A stretch of DNA of 64,000 bases from Poecilobothrus nobilitatus (Eukaryota; Arthropoda; Insecta; Diptera; Dolichopodidae). Position numbers and translations under genes: made by a program. How positions within the stretch are numbered: position 1 is the first letter of the stretch; each line of letters starts with the position of its first letter. This document shows, piece by piece, positions 12,300 through 22,225 of the stretch. The stretch spans positions 210,912,965-210,976,964 of the forward strand of contig OX352774.1 in assembly GCA_947095535.1 (NCBI GenBank). The letters run 5' to 3'. The notes beneath the pieces are model-generated. The model was not told the DNA's origin and did no database searches. It saw only the letters and a list, made by a program, of their open reading frames with translations.

Positions 12300-12745
12300 C
12301 AATTGAATGTTTGTGATCATATTTCTGAAGCTCTCTTTATCCTAGCGCTGTATGTATTAGTTCTCCATCATTTTAAGACCCGTTGATTGCCTGACATTTC
12401 TCAGGCATGATATTTGCCAACATGCCTTCTACCATAAATTTTACCTTTGCAGAATAAATTGTAGAATATTATAGCATTATATATGGCCTATATATAAGTT
12501 TTTTTTCTATATACGCTTCATTATTATTAACAATTCACTCTCTCTGTTTATTCTACTTGGAACCACCACCAGTCATTATTGCTCACTCGTTCTACATATA
12601 TGATATTTTCAATATTCTGTATTACATTAACATTTCAAACAAGTACTTCAATGTTATTGATGGTTGCAAAATTTCAAAAGTTCACGCTTCCATACCATTA
12701 GAAAAGTATTGACCATTATAACATAGCATTTAAAAATTGCGAATC
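12300..12745 (-). pseudogene. LINE 3' end: reverse transcriptase C-terminal relic
   Basis: Read on the minus strand in shifting frames, this stretch shows in order GMEA-stop-TF (compare the YGxEAWTL box after the reverse transcriptase domain), LKYLFEML (compare LEAFEMWxYRR), IIYVERVSNND, and GELIHTALG near the end. This is the usual C-terminal tail of insect non-LTR 'endonuclease-reverse transcriptase' proteins. Several stops and frame changes make it a dead 5'-truncated copy lacking the endonuclease and the YADD catalytic region. The microsatellite at 12200-12285 lies where its tail should be. The recognition is by eye; the clade is undetermined. Confidence 0.65.
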
Positions 12746-13955
12746 GTTTTGTTACGAGATTAATATCATACAGTTACATAACTTTTCTTTATATTTAATA
12801 AAGAGCTTCAACGGGCATATGCAATTTGACATTTAATTTACATACTTCATTACATATATAAACTTAATGTAATGTATATTAATAATTTAATATACATTTT
12901 TCACCTTCTATATTAATTTATTCTAATTTAAATTTAAAATTATACATTGAGTTTGTTGAAAAAATATATTTTAAACATAGTACCTACATATTCTATAAAT
13001 ATTTTTTTTTTTTTTTAAATAAAAATGCAAAAAATAAAATTTCGTACTGAATAAATTATTTAAAATTTAAAATATGTATTTAAAATATTATTAATTTAAA
13101 TGTAATGATTTCTGTTAGAAAAATTATATATTTTCCTTATTGATTCTAATTAAATATTTTGCATAACCAGAAGGAGATAATAATTATATCAGTAGAGTGT
13201 GAAAAAAGCTTAATTGATAATTCAAGGTGCATAAATATTTATATATACATATATATTGTTAATATACATTTTTCGATTAATAGGAATGAATGATATTATT
13301 TCATTTACCCATAACGATTTATAACTTAACATCCCCTTTTTTTTTTTTTTTTTTTTTTGATAATTATATTTTATGTTTTTCAAAATTACTACACGATTTA
13401 TATATTAAAGCCTAATGCAGCAGCAGCTTTAGTAAAAACAGTCGGAATATTAAAAACAAAAACGAAATATGTACCTACTACCTATATATGAAAAACAAGA
13501 AGGGAAAAAATTATAAAATTGCAAAATCAATTTAAATACCCGTGTATGTGCACGAATCAATACAAGTATGTACTTAATATTAAAAAAAAAAATAAAAAAG
13601 TGAAACCAGAATAAAAAAGAAACTAAAAGAATTTCATAAATGAATAAATTAAAAAAATGAGAATAAAAAAACACTAAAATATCATTTTATAAAGATGAAA
13701 ATCACTATGGTTAAGCCCATATATAAATACATATATATATGTATATTTATTTATGGGGAAATAATTTGCAATTTTTAATTCATTTTTCATTTGATTGTAA
13801 TATTTAAAAAAAAAAAAAAAAAAAGTCATCTGAATAAAAAAAATTACAATATTTTATCAAATACAAAAATATTTAGTCAAAATTTGATTGAAATATAAAC
13901 TTTTAAAATAATTTAAAACGATTTAAAAGACCACCTATTTGACTTATTATAATAT
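12746..13955. other. A/T-rich DNA, no gene seen
   Basis: Homopolymers (for example the T run near 13340) and TATA repeats. GCAGCAGCAGC occurs near 13417 without coding context. The open frame at 13450-13674 (minus) is low complexity. Confidence 0.6.
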
Positions 13956-14347
13956 TGGAGTCGGGTATGAAAACTCGCGTCCAAAAATTTCATATTTTAA
14001 AATCTAGCGTGTGAAAATCTCATATCTCAAAATCTCGTGTTTTAAAATCACGTGTCTAAAAATCTCGCGATTTTCATTGCGAAAAAAAAAAAACATTTTC
14101 GAACAAGGGGAATAATCTTTTTCCGTTATAAATTTATAATTTTTTCAATAAAAATTGCCTTGAAAATATTTTTATAATAATGAGTTGGCTGATAAAGAAA
14201 TAGCGGTCAAATACACAATTTGAAAAATATTTTATAAAAATCTTCTTTTTTGTAACTTAAATATGTAATGGCTACGCAATTTTGAAACTCTTGCGTAATA
14301 ATCAATCTGAGAAAAATAGTGGGGGTTGCCGGATTTATACTCTCCCT
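13956..14347. mobile_element. Foldback-like locus 2: 15-bp tandem units
   Basis: From 13970 to 14073 seven consecutive units of exactly or nearly 15 bp follow each other: most begin AAAATCTCG, AAAATCTCA or AAAATCACG (exact 15-bp units at 13999, 14014, 14029, 14044 and 14059). The unit matches that of locus 1. The outer edge, GGAGTCGGGTATGAAAACTCG, resembles the locus 1 terminus. A weak inverted counterpart, GGATTTATACTCTCCC, occurs at about 14332-14347, suggesting the other end with a worn arm. No target duplication is visible, so the right boundary is tentative. Confidence 0.5.
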
Positions 14348-15613
14348 AAAAAAATAATTAAAACCCTGATTTTAAAACCAACTGTTATCTCTTCTTCTTA
14401 ATTATTTTTTTTACATACATATTTTAACATCAAAAAATTTAAAATGATGGGATACAATGGAAAATACTAAAAATATTTTGAGCAGCGTAAGTTATTAAAA
14501 ATAAAATCATTCAAGTACTTATTGAAATAAATTAATGATCAATGATATAAAAATAAAAGATACGTTATTTTATTAACAAACTTTATAATACTGTTAATTA
14601 AAATTTTAATTCAAACTATAATGATTAATGTTAATATCAAACTCAAAAGCTTTTTATAAATCTTTAAAAAGATAGTGAAGGGATCATAACATATATAAAA
14701 GGTAAAAAGAAGTAAAAAGTTGTCCATAATTACGAAAGATGCGTATCGCATGGTTCTCATAATAATTTCAAATTTATTGACAAAAACCGTTATTCTTCAG
14801 AATTTTGTCCTATTTTTTTATTACATACATTTCAAAAAATCTTTTTAAATTTTTTCTGCCGGTGTTTTCTCCCCTGATTTAAAAATCTAATGCAATATAA
14901 TTGTCATATTATTGTACATTCTCTATAAATTGTTCTATGTTCTAAATTATTTAATTATTTTTATTATATTATTATTTAGAATTGTTTAATACAATCGATA
15001 TGTAGAATAATAATAATTTAATACGATCGATATCAATGTAGCTAGTATTGTTATTAATTATAAAATCAAAAATATTTATTTATATAAAAATATAAAAACA
15101 TTTTTCTTTATTATGTGATTGAATATTTTCTATTTGACACATGTAGAAAGTTTAGCTTTATTTACATTTTTTATGTTAGTTTTTTAAATATGGCATATAA
15201 CTTTTATATATATACATATATGTATACACTTTCATAAGTATATGTATAATGTATATAATATATATTAAGTTTATGTATACAGAAAAGGTATTGTTATCAT
15301 ACAAAAAAATATAACCTTAAGATTTTTTTGTTTTTTTTTTATTTTATTTTTTCAAAATAAAACAAGCCCAGATGGAAGAAATCATTCAATAGTAAATAAT
15401 CACAAATAAATGTTTAGCCAAAAAATAACATTTTTTTTAACTGTATTGGAAAAACATTGCAAAAAGTTTTTGCGATACTGTTTCACAATGAGAGATCTTT
15501 AGATTTTTTATCAGAATTGGTTAGGCAAAACAAAGTGTTACTCCTGAGTATTCATCTTATTTTTTTTTTTTAAATTGCTTTATAATCAAATTATGTTTTT
15601 CTATATACATATA
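14348..15613. other. A/T-rich DNA, no gene seen
   Basis: Contains ACCCTGATTTTAAAACCAACT near 14361, which recurs in similar form inside locus 3 near 47790. Two near-identical TTTAATACRATCGATAT motifs lie about 33 bp apart near 14990-15035. Otherwise only simple sequence. Confidence 0.5.
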
Positions 15614-15933
15614 TCAGCCAATGGTGTAGTTGTTAAGACACCGGGCTTTCATAAGAAAGATTGGTCTCGAATTTAAACTCCGGCTGGGTCATATAGATTA
15701 ATAAAAAATAATAGACATTTTTTTTATAATATATAATTAGTAGAATATAATATTATAGTAATAGTAGTAGAATATAATAGTATAATATTACTACTAGCAA
15801 CAGCCGAATAATATCTATAGCAACGGCTTAGTGAAATTGAATGATTCCAGAAACTGAAACTTAGTCAAATATGAATAATAAATGACTTAGTGGATGCCCT
15901 ATGCTCCTTGTAGGAATGACAATGAAAAAAAAA
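15614..15933 (+). mobile_element. SINE family B, near-complete old copy
   Basis: The tRNA-like head starts at CAGCCAATGGTGTAGTTGTTAAG (box A), with a decayed box B (AATTTAAACTCCGGC). The body runs through TAATAAAAAATAATAG, ATATATAATTAGTAGAATATAA, and CGGCTTAGTGAAATTGAATG, ending GGATGCCCTATGCTCC before an A tail. It is the same family as the intact copy at 39.0 kb but about 100 bp shorter in the middle. The flanks are too A/T-rich to define a target duplication. Confidence 0.8.
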
Positions 15934-17893
15934 TTTTATATATATATATATATTTTTATTTATGTATATATATATTTACTTTCTTCTACATCATAGTATT
16001 ATAATACTAAAAGTCAAATTTTGAATTTTAAAGCTGTTTTTACCGCCGCGAAATTTGCAACTGTGGTCTTTGTTGTGTCTTATCGACGAAATTCGTCTAA
16101 CGCCCTGAGGCCTGAATGTGTTTGCACCATAAATTTAAATTTAACAATGGAAATTTAAATTTCAACAATAGAAATTAATCCTAAGTAATTATATAGATTT
16201 AATTTCGGGAATGTAAATTATCTTGAATTTGTTTCAAAATACTAAATAGCCGGATCAAATTTTTTTCTATTTTATGCGCTACACACTTTTAATAGCTAGA
16301 AAACTATTGTAGATTTGGATAAAGGTGATAGGAATTGGAGGAAAATAATAGGTTAATAAAGGAGAGTTAGATGATAAATTGGAAGCATTGCAAATTATAT
16401 AATGAACCATATTTATCAGATATTTCAGGATGTGGATGCATGTTCTAAATTTGAATGGTTTTTACAATAAATGTGTTTTCATAATAAGTTAAAAAAAAAA
16501 AAGTAAAAAAAAAAAAATAAACAATATGTACTAGTTTATTAAGCTTAAAAATATTTTTTTGTAAAAATTTATCTAATTCATATATTAATTATAGATAATT
16601 TCTATAAAAGAACAAAAAATTCCTGATTTCACAGTACTTACATATTTATTTTATATATACATATTTTCCTATAAAATGATAAATTTTAAATACGTATTTT
16701 AACTTGTTTTATAATATTAATTTAATAAAATGTAATAAATAATAAAAAATTGTAATGTGGCTAAAAATTGTTATATATATTAAAAAAACAAACAAGAAAG
16801 TTAAAAAAAACCCTCATTAGTAGCTAAGTACATATTATATTATTTTAAACATTTTTACTACAAATATAATTATACACATAAAAACCACAAATCATATCTA
16901 AAAAGGGCAAAAAAAAAAAAAAACCACCGCGTATTTATATAGAGGCAAAATAGTTTTATTGTTTTTTTTTTTATATACATATTATATGTAGGTATAGATA
17001 TTATTTGATTCTACATAAAAAAAAAAATTAAAATGCTATTTGTTTGTGTTGTTTAAATAAGGTGAATATTATGTATGCAATATTGTAGTTGAAATGTAAC
17101 TAAAGATTAAAATTTTGTTACTTTGTTGTTTTTGAATAGCGATTTCAGGTACCTATAGTTTAAATTTTTTTTGAAAATGAAAATTTATCAAAAAAAAAAA
17201 GTAATAAAAATTTTACATTTATTATTCGAAGGTATATAATATACATAAAATCATATGTAAATAATAATAAGAGTATAAAACAAGTTCATTATTTGTATGA
17301 ATGTATGTATGTAGTTTAGTGTTATTCTATTAGATTAGGTTTTTCTCTATATTATCAAATCAGAATTATATCGTTATATTATTAGTTTGTATATTTGTAT
17401 AAATCTATGTTTCTGATTGAAAACATTTTTGCAATAACCATAAAATTATAGTCCATATATAATGAATTATAATTTGTTTTACATATTTGTACATATATAT
17501 AATTGTATGCATTATAGAATATATATAAACATTACAGAAACATTTCTAATAATATTTATTTACTTATAAGTGGAGGGAGATAAAAATAAACAACTAAATG
17601 AAAACTACGGGAAATTAAATATGGTATTTTCCTCCCAAAAACATATATTTATAATCATGCTAATTATTAAAACAGCATTCAAAAATCTCTTTGCAATTCT
17701 TCCAGTACAGTTGATAAAAAAAAAAATTGTACTTATAAAAAATCTTTAATGAACCATTAAGTATACAAGTATTGCTGAAAATTCAATAACAATATAATGG
17801 GGTATGAAAATTATTTGAAAGTAAAACCCCAATATAGAATAATAACTAATAAAAAATTTTAAAATTTTTACTGATATTATATGATCACATTTA
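15934..17893. other. A/T-rich DNA with one GC-richer patch
   Basis: The patch at about 16027-16130 (around ACCGCCGCGAAATTTGC and ACGCCCTGAGGCCTG) is open for some 35 codons on the + strand but matches nothing I recognise. It may be a transposon scrap. The rest is simple A/T-rich sequence. Confidence 0.5.
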
Positions 17894-18010
17894 GGGTCGC
17901 GTAATCAATGGCTTAGTTAATCTAATGATTTCAGAAACTGAAGTTTTTCCAAATATAAATATTGAATGACTTAATGGATGCCTTATACTTCTTATAGGAA
18001 TGAAAAGGCT
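17894..18010 (+). mobile_element. SINE family B, 3' tail only
   Basis: Matches the 3' quarter of family B: GTAATCAATGGCTTAGT, TTTCAGAAACTGAAG, TTGAATGACTTAATGGATGCC, ending at TTATAGGAATG. The tRNA head is absent. Abrupt 5' truncation is typical of reverse-transcribed insertions. No A tail survives. Confidence 0.75.
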
Positions 18011-18841
18011 TAAGATACAATTCGTTGAAAATTAAATCAAATCGTTGTAAAGCAAAAAGACGATAAAGAAACATATATACCAAATGAAGTAGAAATGAAT
18101 CTTTAACTCAAAAACCACTGATAATTATGATGTTGTAAAGAAAAAGACTTAAGTATACTAAGAAAATTTAAAGTGCATACATATATAACTTTAATGCAGA
18201 ATATCAAACAATATTAGAACGTGTTGTCTATTCTATTTTTAAAAGATATTGCCATTACATCCACTGCACAAAACCTGTATCCACATATAATTTTCAAAAT
18301 AGTTATTTTTTTTTATAGAAAATTAATGTTAAAAGTTTCAATTGTCTAACTGTTTTCGTTTTTAAAATATTTTCTTCATAAAATTTCTACAAAAAGATAT
18401 AATATGTATATGAATAATTAATTTAAGTATCAATTTTTTAAAATGCTTTATAAATTTTTACTATTATATATATATCTAAATCAATTTAAATAATATTAAA
18501 TATAAATTTTAAATTATCTCATTTGAAAACTGGTTCACATTTTTAATAATTAATTAAAATTATTTTGTTATTAAATTCCAATTTTTTTTTCTGTTTCAAT
18601 CGAATCTATAGGTAAAAAAAAAGAGAATCATTTTCATAAGAATTTCTGAATTATCAATGCGAAATGCGATTTAGTATTTACTTTTATTTACTGAGAGAAA
18701 TTTATTTTATGCTTTTTTAATTGTTTTTTTTTTTTATAACGAAGAATTTATTAGAATTTTTTCCTTTATATTTAAAATAAAAATTATATTATATAAATAT
18801 ATGAACAGATCCATTTAAGTAGGATATAAAGTAAATCCTGT
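18011..18841. other. A/T-rich DNA, no gene seen
   Basis: Nothing beyond homopolymers and simple repeats was recognised. Confidence 0.6.
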
Positions 18842-19010
18842 TTATATACCCGATTTTATATGTACGATAAGGATCGGGTATATTAAAATTGCTAATCCGT
18901 TTGTAGCGCATCGAAATAAGCTAGCTAGATATACCTTCAAAGGTATGGATTCGATCACAATTAAATTCTAAGTCGATTAATCTTTGTCCGCCCGTCGGTG
19001 ACTTCATTTT
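18842..19010 (+). repeat. Fly-type interspersed repeat with terminal hairpin
   Basis: An 11-bp perfect inverted repeat (ATATACCCGAT at 18844-18854, ATCGGGTATAT at 18873-18883, loop 18 bases) opens the element. It is followed by TATTAAAATTGCTAATCCG, TTTGTAGCGCATCGAAATA, AATTCTAAGTCGATTAATC and GTCCGCCCGTCGG. I know this arrangement as a very common non-coding repeat of calyptrate and related flies. It is the strongest hint to the organism in the window. The family name is not claimed. Confidence 0.6.
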
Positions 19011-19658
19011 TCTAAATTTTTCTAACAAAATTTTTTAACAAATTTTTTTCCTTTTTTTATTCGATAATTTGAAATTGTTGAGCATGATGCGTAGTACAAA
19101 AAAAATTAAATAAATAAAAATATAACGGTTGCTTGAAGAATTTATATTTATATGATAAGTATTAGTATACATACTTATATAACACTTGTTTATTTACATA
19201 TCGTATATATGTCGCTGATAAATGAATGATATATAATACATATGTATAGTATAAATTATTATAAATTTGCCGTTTAGTATTAAATGGTACTATAGCATAT
19301 TTGGAAAAGTTTTGGATTGATAATCATTATGTGGAAGGTTAGAATCTGCTTTTGAAGAATGTATAAACATATAGTTTGAATATATGTACAACCCATAGTT
19401 CTAGAAATTATAAAATTCACCCAAATTATTTTAAAATACTAAAAAATTAAAAAAATAATATTATAAGCAGAGTGACAGGCTATGAAAATAATAACGATTC
19501 GTACGGGTATCTAAGAGTTGACAAAGGCAACTGTATTCTTCCTCTTTCATTAATATAATGACTATAAAAAAAACTATAGATTCTTTTATTTTTGAATTTC
19601 TTTTGTTTTTTTTTTTTTTTTGCACTTATATTATTTACTAGTAAATACTTATGTAACC
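19011..19658. other. A/T-rich DNA, no gene seen
   Basis: A short stretch at 19475-19560 is open on the + strand and reads YGYLRVDKGNC before a stop, faintly like a papain-type protease end. It lacks the flanking motifs and is not annotated. The rest is simple sequence up to the LINE fragment. Confidence 0.5.
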
Positions 19659-20041
19659 AACAGCCTAACCCACAAGCTGCAGGTTTTCGTAAATAAATGT
19701 CTCAGGATAATATGCCGAACACAATATCCAACGAAGGTCTCTGCATACTAACCGGTAAAGAACCCATAGCTAAACAAATCAGGCGTAGGAAATGGAAGTG
19801 GCTAAGCGTTACGCTTAGAAAGTCAAATGAAAGCATAACACGTATGGCGTTAGAGTGGAACCCTTATGGTACCCAGAAGACGCGACCGTCCCAACATCAC
19901 ATGGCGCAAAACAATTCAACAAGAAATAGCTAAATGTAGCATCTCCTGAGATGACATTAAAATATCAGCGCGAAATCGCGTGAGATGGATGTGTCAAGTG
20001 GAAGTCCTATGCTCTCAAAAGGAGTAAAAAAGAAAAAAAAA
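19659..20041 (+). pseudogene. LINE 3' end: endonuclease-reverse transcriptase relic
   Basis: The open frame from 19697 to 19930 reads PNTISNEGL, KEPIAKQIRRRKWKWLSVTL and ALEWNPYGTQ. This matches the extreme C-terminus of insect non-LTR retrotransposon proteins (IRRRKWRWIGHTLRKP-type followed by ALEWNPxGxRxRGRP). Beyond a frame break, ARNRVRW and VLCSQKE-stop follow at about 19970-20030, where the family normally ends, and then an A-rich tail. The region is much less A/T-rich than its flanks. The polymerase and endonuclease domains are missing, so this is a 5'-truncated dead copy, probably RTE-like. Confidence 0.8.
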
Positions 20042-20686
20042 ATGTATAAAACTCTATTGAAAAGAATATGATGAAATTTCAATTATTTTTACTCTTTCGT
20101 CTTCTTCAAATATCGACTACCTATACGCCTTTAATCGTTGTATATTTTGTTGTTGTTACGAAACGGAACGTGAGGTTCCCCTTACACCTAAGCCCTGCTA
20201 CTTGTTAAGTCATTGTAATTGGAAACAATCTTTCACCTTTTTAAAAAATTATCGACTAACTTTAATTATTCTTAAATTCGGTTTTAAAAATGAATACATA
20301 TTTTCTAAAGATCACGTCTTTTCAAACCTTACAACTAATATAATTTTTTCTTTTAACTTCTAATTGTTGATAATAAATTTTTCTTTGTTTTATTAAAAAA
20401 ATTTTAGATTTCTCTTTTATAATTCTAATTTAGTTTTATATGTCGAATTGTTTTATCATGTCACCTACACACAATGGCAAAAAAAGTATGTAATTCTAAA
20501 ATAAAAAAAAAAATAAAAAAAAAAAAATTGTGTAGCTACTATATTTTATTTCCATTAGAAAAAAAAAATTATTCAATTATTATATTCATTGTCTTATCAT
20601 CAATTCTTTATTTTATTTTTTTCCTTGTAAGAACATTAAAAGTTTATTTTTATTTTTGAAATAAATAAATACATAATAGCTATATA
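20042..20686. other. A/T-rich DNA with one GC-richer patch
   Basis: A patch at about 20155-20225 (CGAAACGGAACGTGAGGTTC and CTTACACCTAAGCCCTGC) stands out by composition but is not recognised. The plus frame at 20474-20659 is low complexity. Confidence 0.5.
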
Positions 20687-20688
20687 TA

Positions 20689-21235
20689 CAGGGTGTTTCA
20701 CACTCGATAGTCTTCCTTGAAATGGGTGATCGGACATGTCGTGACGAACAAAAAATTGTATTGGAGCGGGCGTCTATTCGAAACCCTTTTCGAGATATGA
20801 GGGGTTAAAGATGTTTTAGCGACTTTTCATAAAAAAATCTATAATTTTGAACACCTTGCTATATACAGATAAAAAATGCATTTTTTAGAGTAAGTTGTCA
20901 GCTTTAATTTTTGTGTACTAATGATTCCCATATCATAACAGTTACAAAGTTATGAAGGTTCAAAATGATTTAAAAAGAAAAAATTATGTTTCAAACTGAA
21001 TAACACACTTTTCTATTGTGATTGAAAATAAGACTGCGATTAAAAATAACACACTTTTCTATTCTTTGCATATCAAAAACGGTTAGAGATAGAGAAGTTA
21101 TTAGGGCTTGAAAAGCTGTTCCGAAATATGCTATAAAAAGTACTCCAAATACAGGGTGTTTAAAAAGAAATTTTGTTCGTCTCGATATGCCCGATCACTC
21201 ATTTCATGGAAGACCATCGAGTCGGAAACACCCTG
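20689..21235. mobile_element. 547-bp MITE with 65-bp terminal inverted repeats
   Basis: The ends CAGGGTGTTTC and GAAACACCCTG are flanked by TA on each side (20687-20688, 21236-21237), as for Tc1/mariner-type insertion. The inverted repeats extend about 65 bp, through ACTCGATAGTCTTCC and GGGTGATCGGACATGTCG to GACGAACAAAA, with about 57 matches. Inside, ATAACACACTTTTCTATT occurs twice (near 21000 and 21044), a short duplication. A third copy of the terminus, ACAGGGTGTTT, lies at 21151-21161. There is no coding capacity, so it must have been moved by a related transposase. Confidence 0.85.
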
Positions 21236-21237
21236 TA

Positions 21238-21635
21238 TAACAAAAAAAATAATATGATAGTAAATAAAACTATAGTATTAGTAGATTAGGATGTTTTGGG
21301 GTGACAAAATGTTTACAATTATATATCAATAAAAAAAATATAAAATGCTATTTTTAAAATTCTAAATATATATACTCATATAACATTTAAGGAAAATTTT
21401 GCAGTGCATACTTTAATTTTAACTTTAAAACTAATTTAATAAATTTAATATTCAACCATTATAACGATAACTTCACTTTAAATTGTTGACACTAAGTAGT
21501 TATCTGGTATTAGAAATCAATTATCTGGTATTGAAATAATATATAAACTAGAAACTTTTTCGTCACCCTTAAATGTCAAACATTAAGCAACAACAAAGTT
21601 AATATGTAATATGAATTTATGTTGATTTAAAGCGC
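21238..21635. other. A/T-rich DNA, no gene seen
   Basis: Nothing recognised beyond a near duplication of TTATCTGGTATTA... at about 21500-21533. Confidence 0.55.
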
Positions 21636-22225
21636 CAAAGCTTTAAAAGGCACACATTTTGCAAAATACATTAAGAACTCTTTAGTCGTCTTTTGAATCG
21701 CGCCCAACATTGCTTAATTTCAGTGATCAAACCAGATGACTTTTGCACTAAAAATTGTAATTTGTTTTTTTCCGAATATTTTATTTACTTATGTAAGAAA
21801 AAATTGTGAAAATTCAAAAAAAAAAAAATCCCTTTCTTCAATTTTTAAAAAAAACCTTGTATTATTATGAAAAGCTGTTAAAACATATAAAAATATAATG
21901 GTTGAAGCTTTTAATTTTGTGTTTTACTTACAAAGTAAAGTTTCAAGTTTCTGAAAGTTTCAGTGTTCTGGGGATATGGAAAAATCAAAAATTTTTCAAA
22001 TTTCGAATTTCACATTTCTAAACACTAAAATTCAAAAAATTATTTAATTTATTTATATCAATTTGTAAAGATTAAAAAATTTTCTCTCGTTTTACGTTTT
22101 TAAAATTGAAAAAATATTTAGCAGAACTGGAGGAATAACATTTAAAAATATGGGTTTATCCATGATTGAAAGTTCATTTGCTCCATCTGTTAAATGGTGT
22201 AAACATGAACAGAGGGACATAAACA
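21636..22225 (+). repeat. Old dispersed repeat, copy 2
   Basis: Collinear with 8862-9560: AAAGGCACACATTTTGCAAA at the start, TTGCACTAAAAATTGTAATT, TTTCTCTCGTTTTACG, ATTTAAAAATATGGGTTTA, and CCATCTGTTAAATGGTGTAA followed by GAACAGAGGGACAT. The copies are strongly diverged, so the family is old. Class unknown; no ends or coding frame are visible. Confidence 0.5.

Noticed and set aside
14985..15040. DREF-type promoter sites (TATCGATA)
   Set aside because: The two CGATAT motifs deviate from the consensus and have no promoter context.
19475..19560. Papain-like protease end (YGYLRVDKGNC)
   Set aside because: Only one vague motif, no catalytic residues nearby, and a stop soon after.
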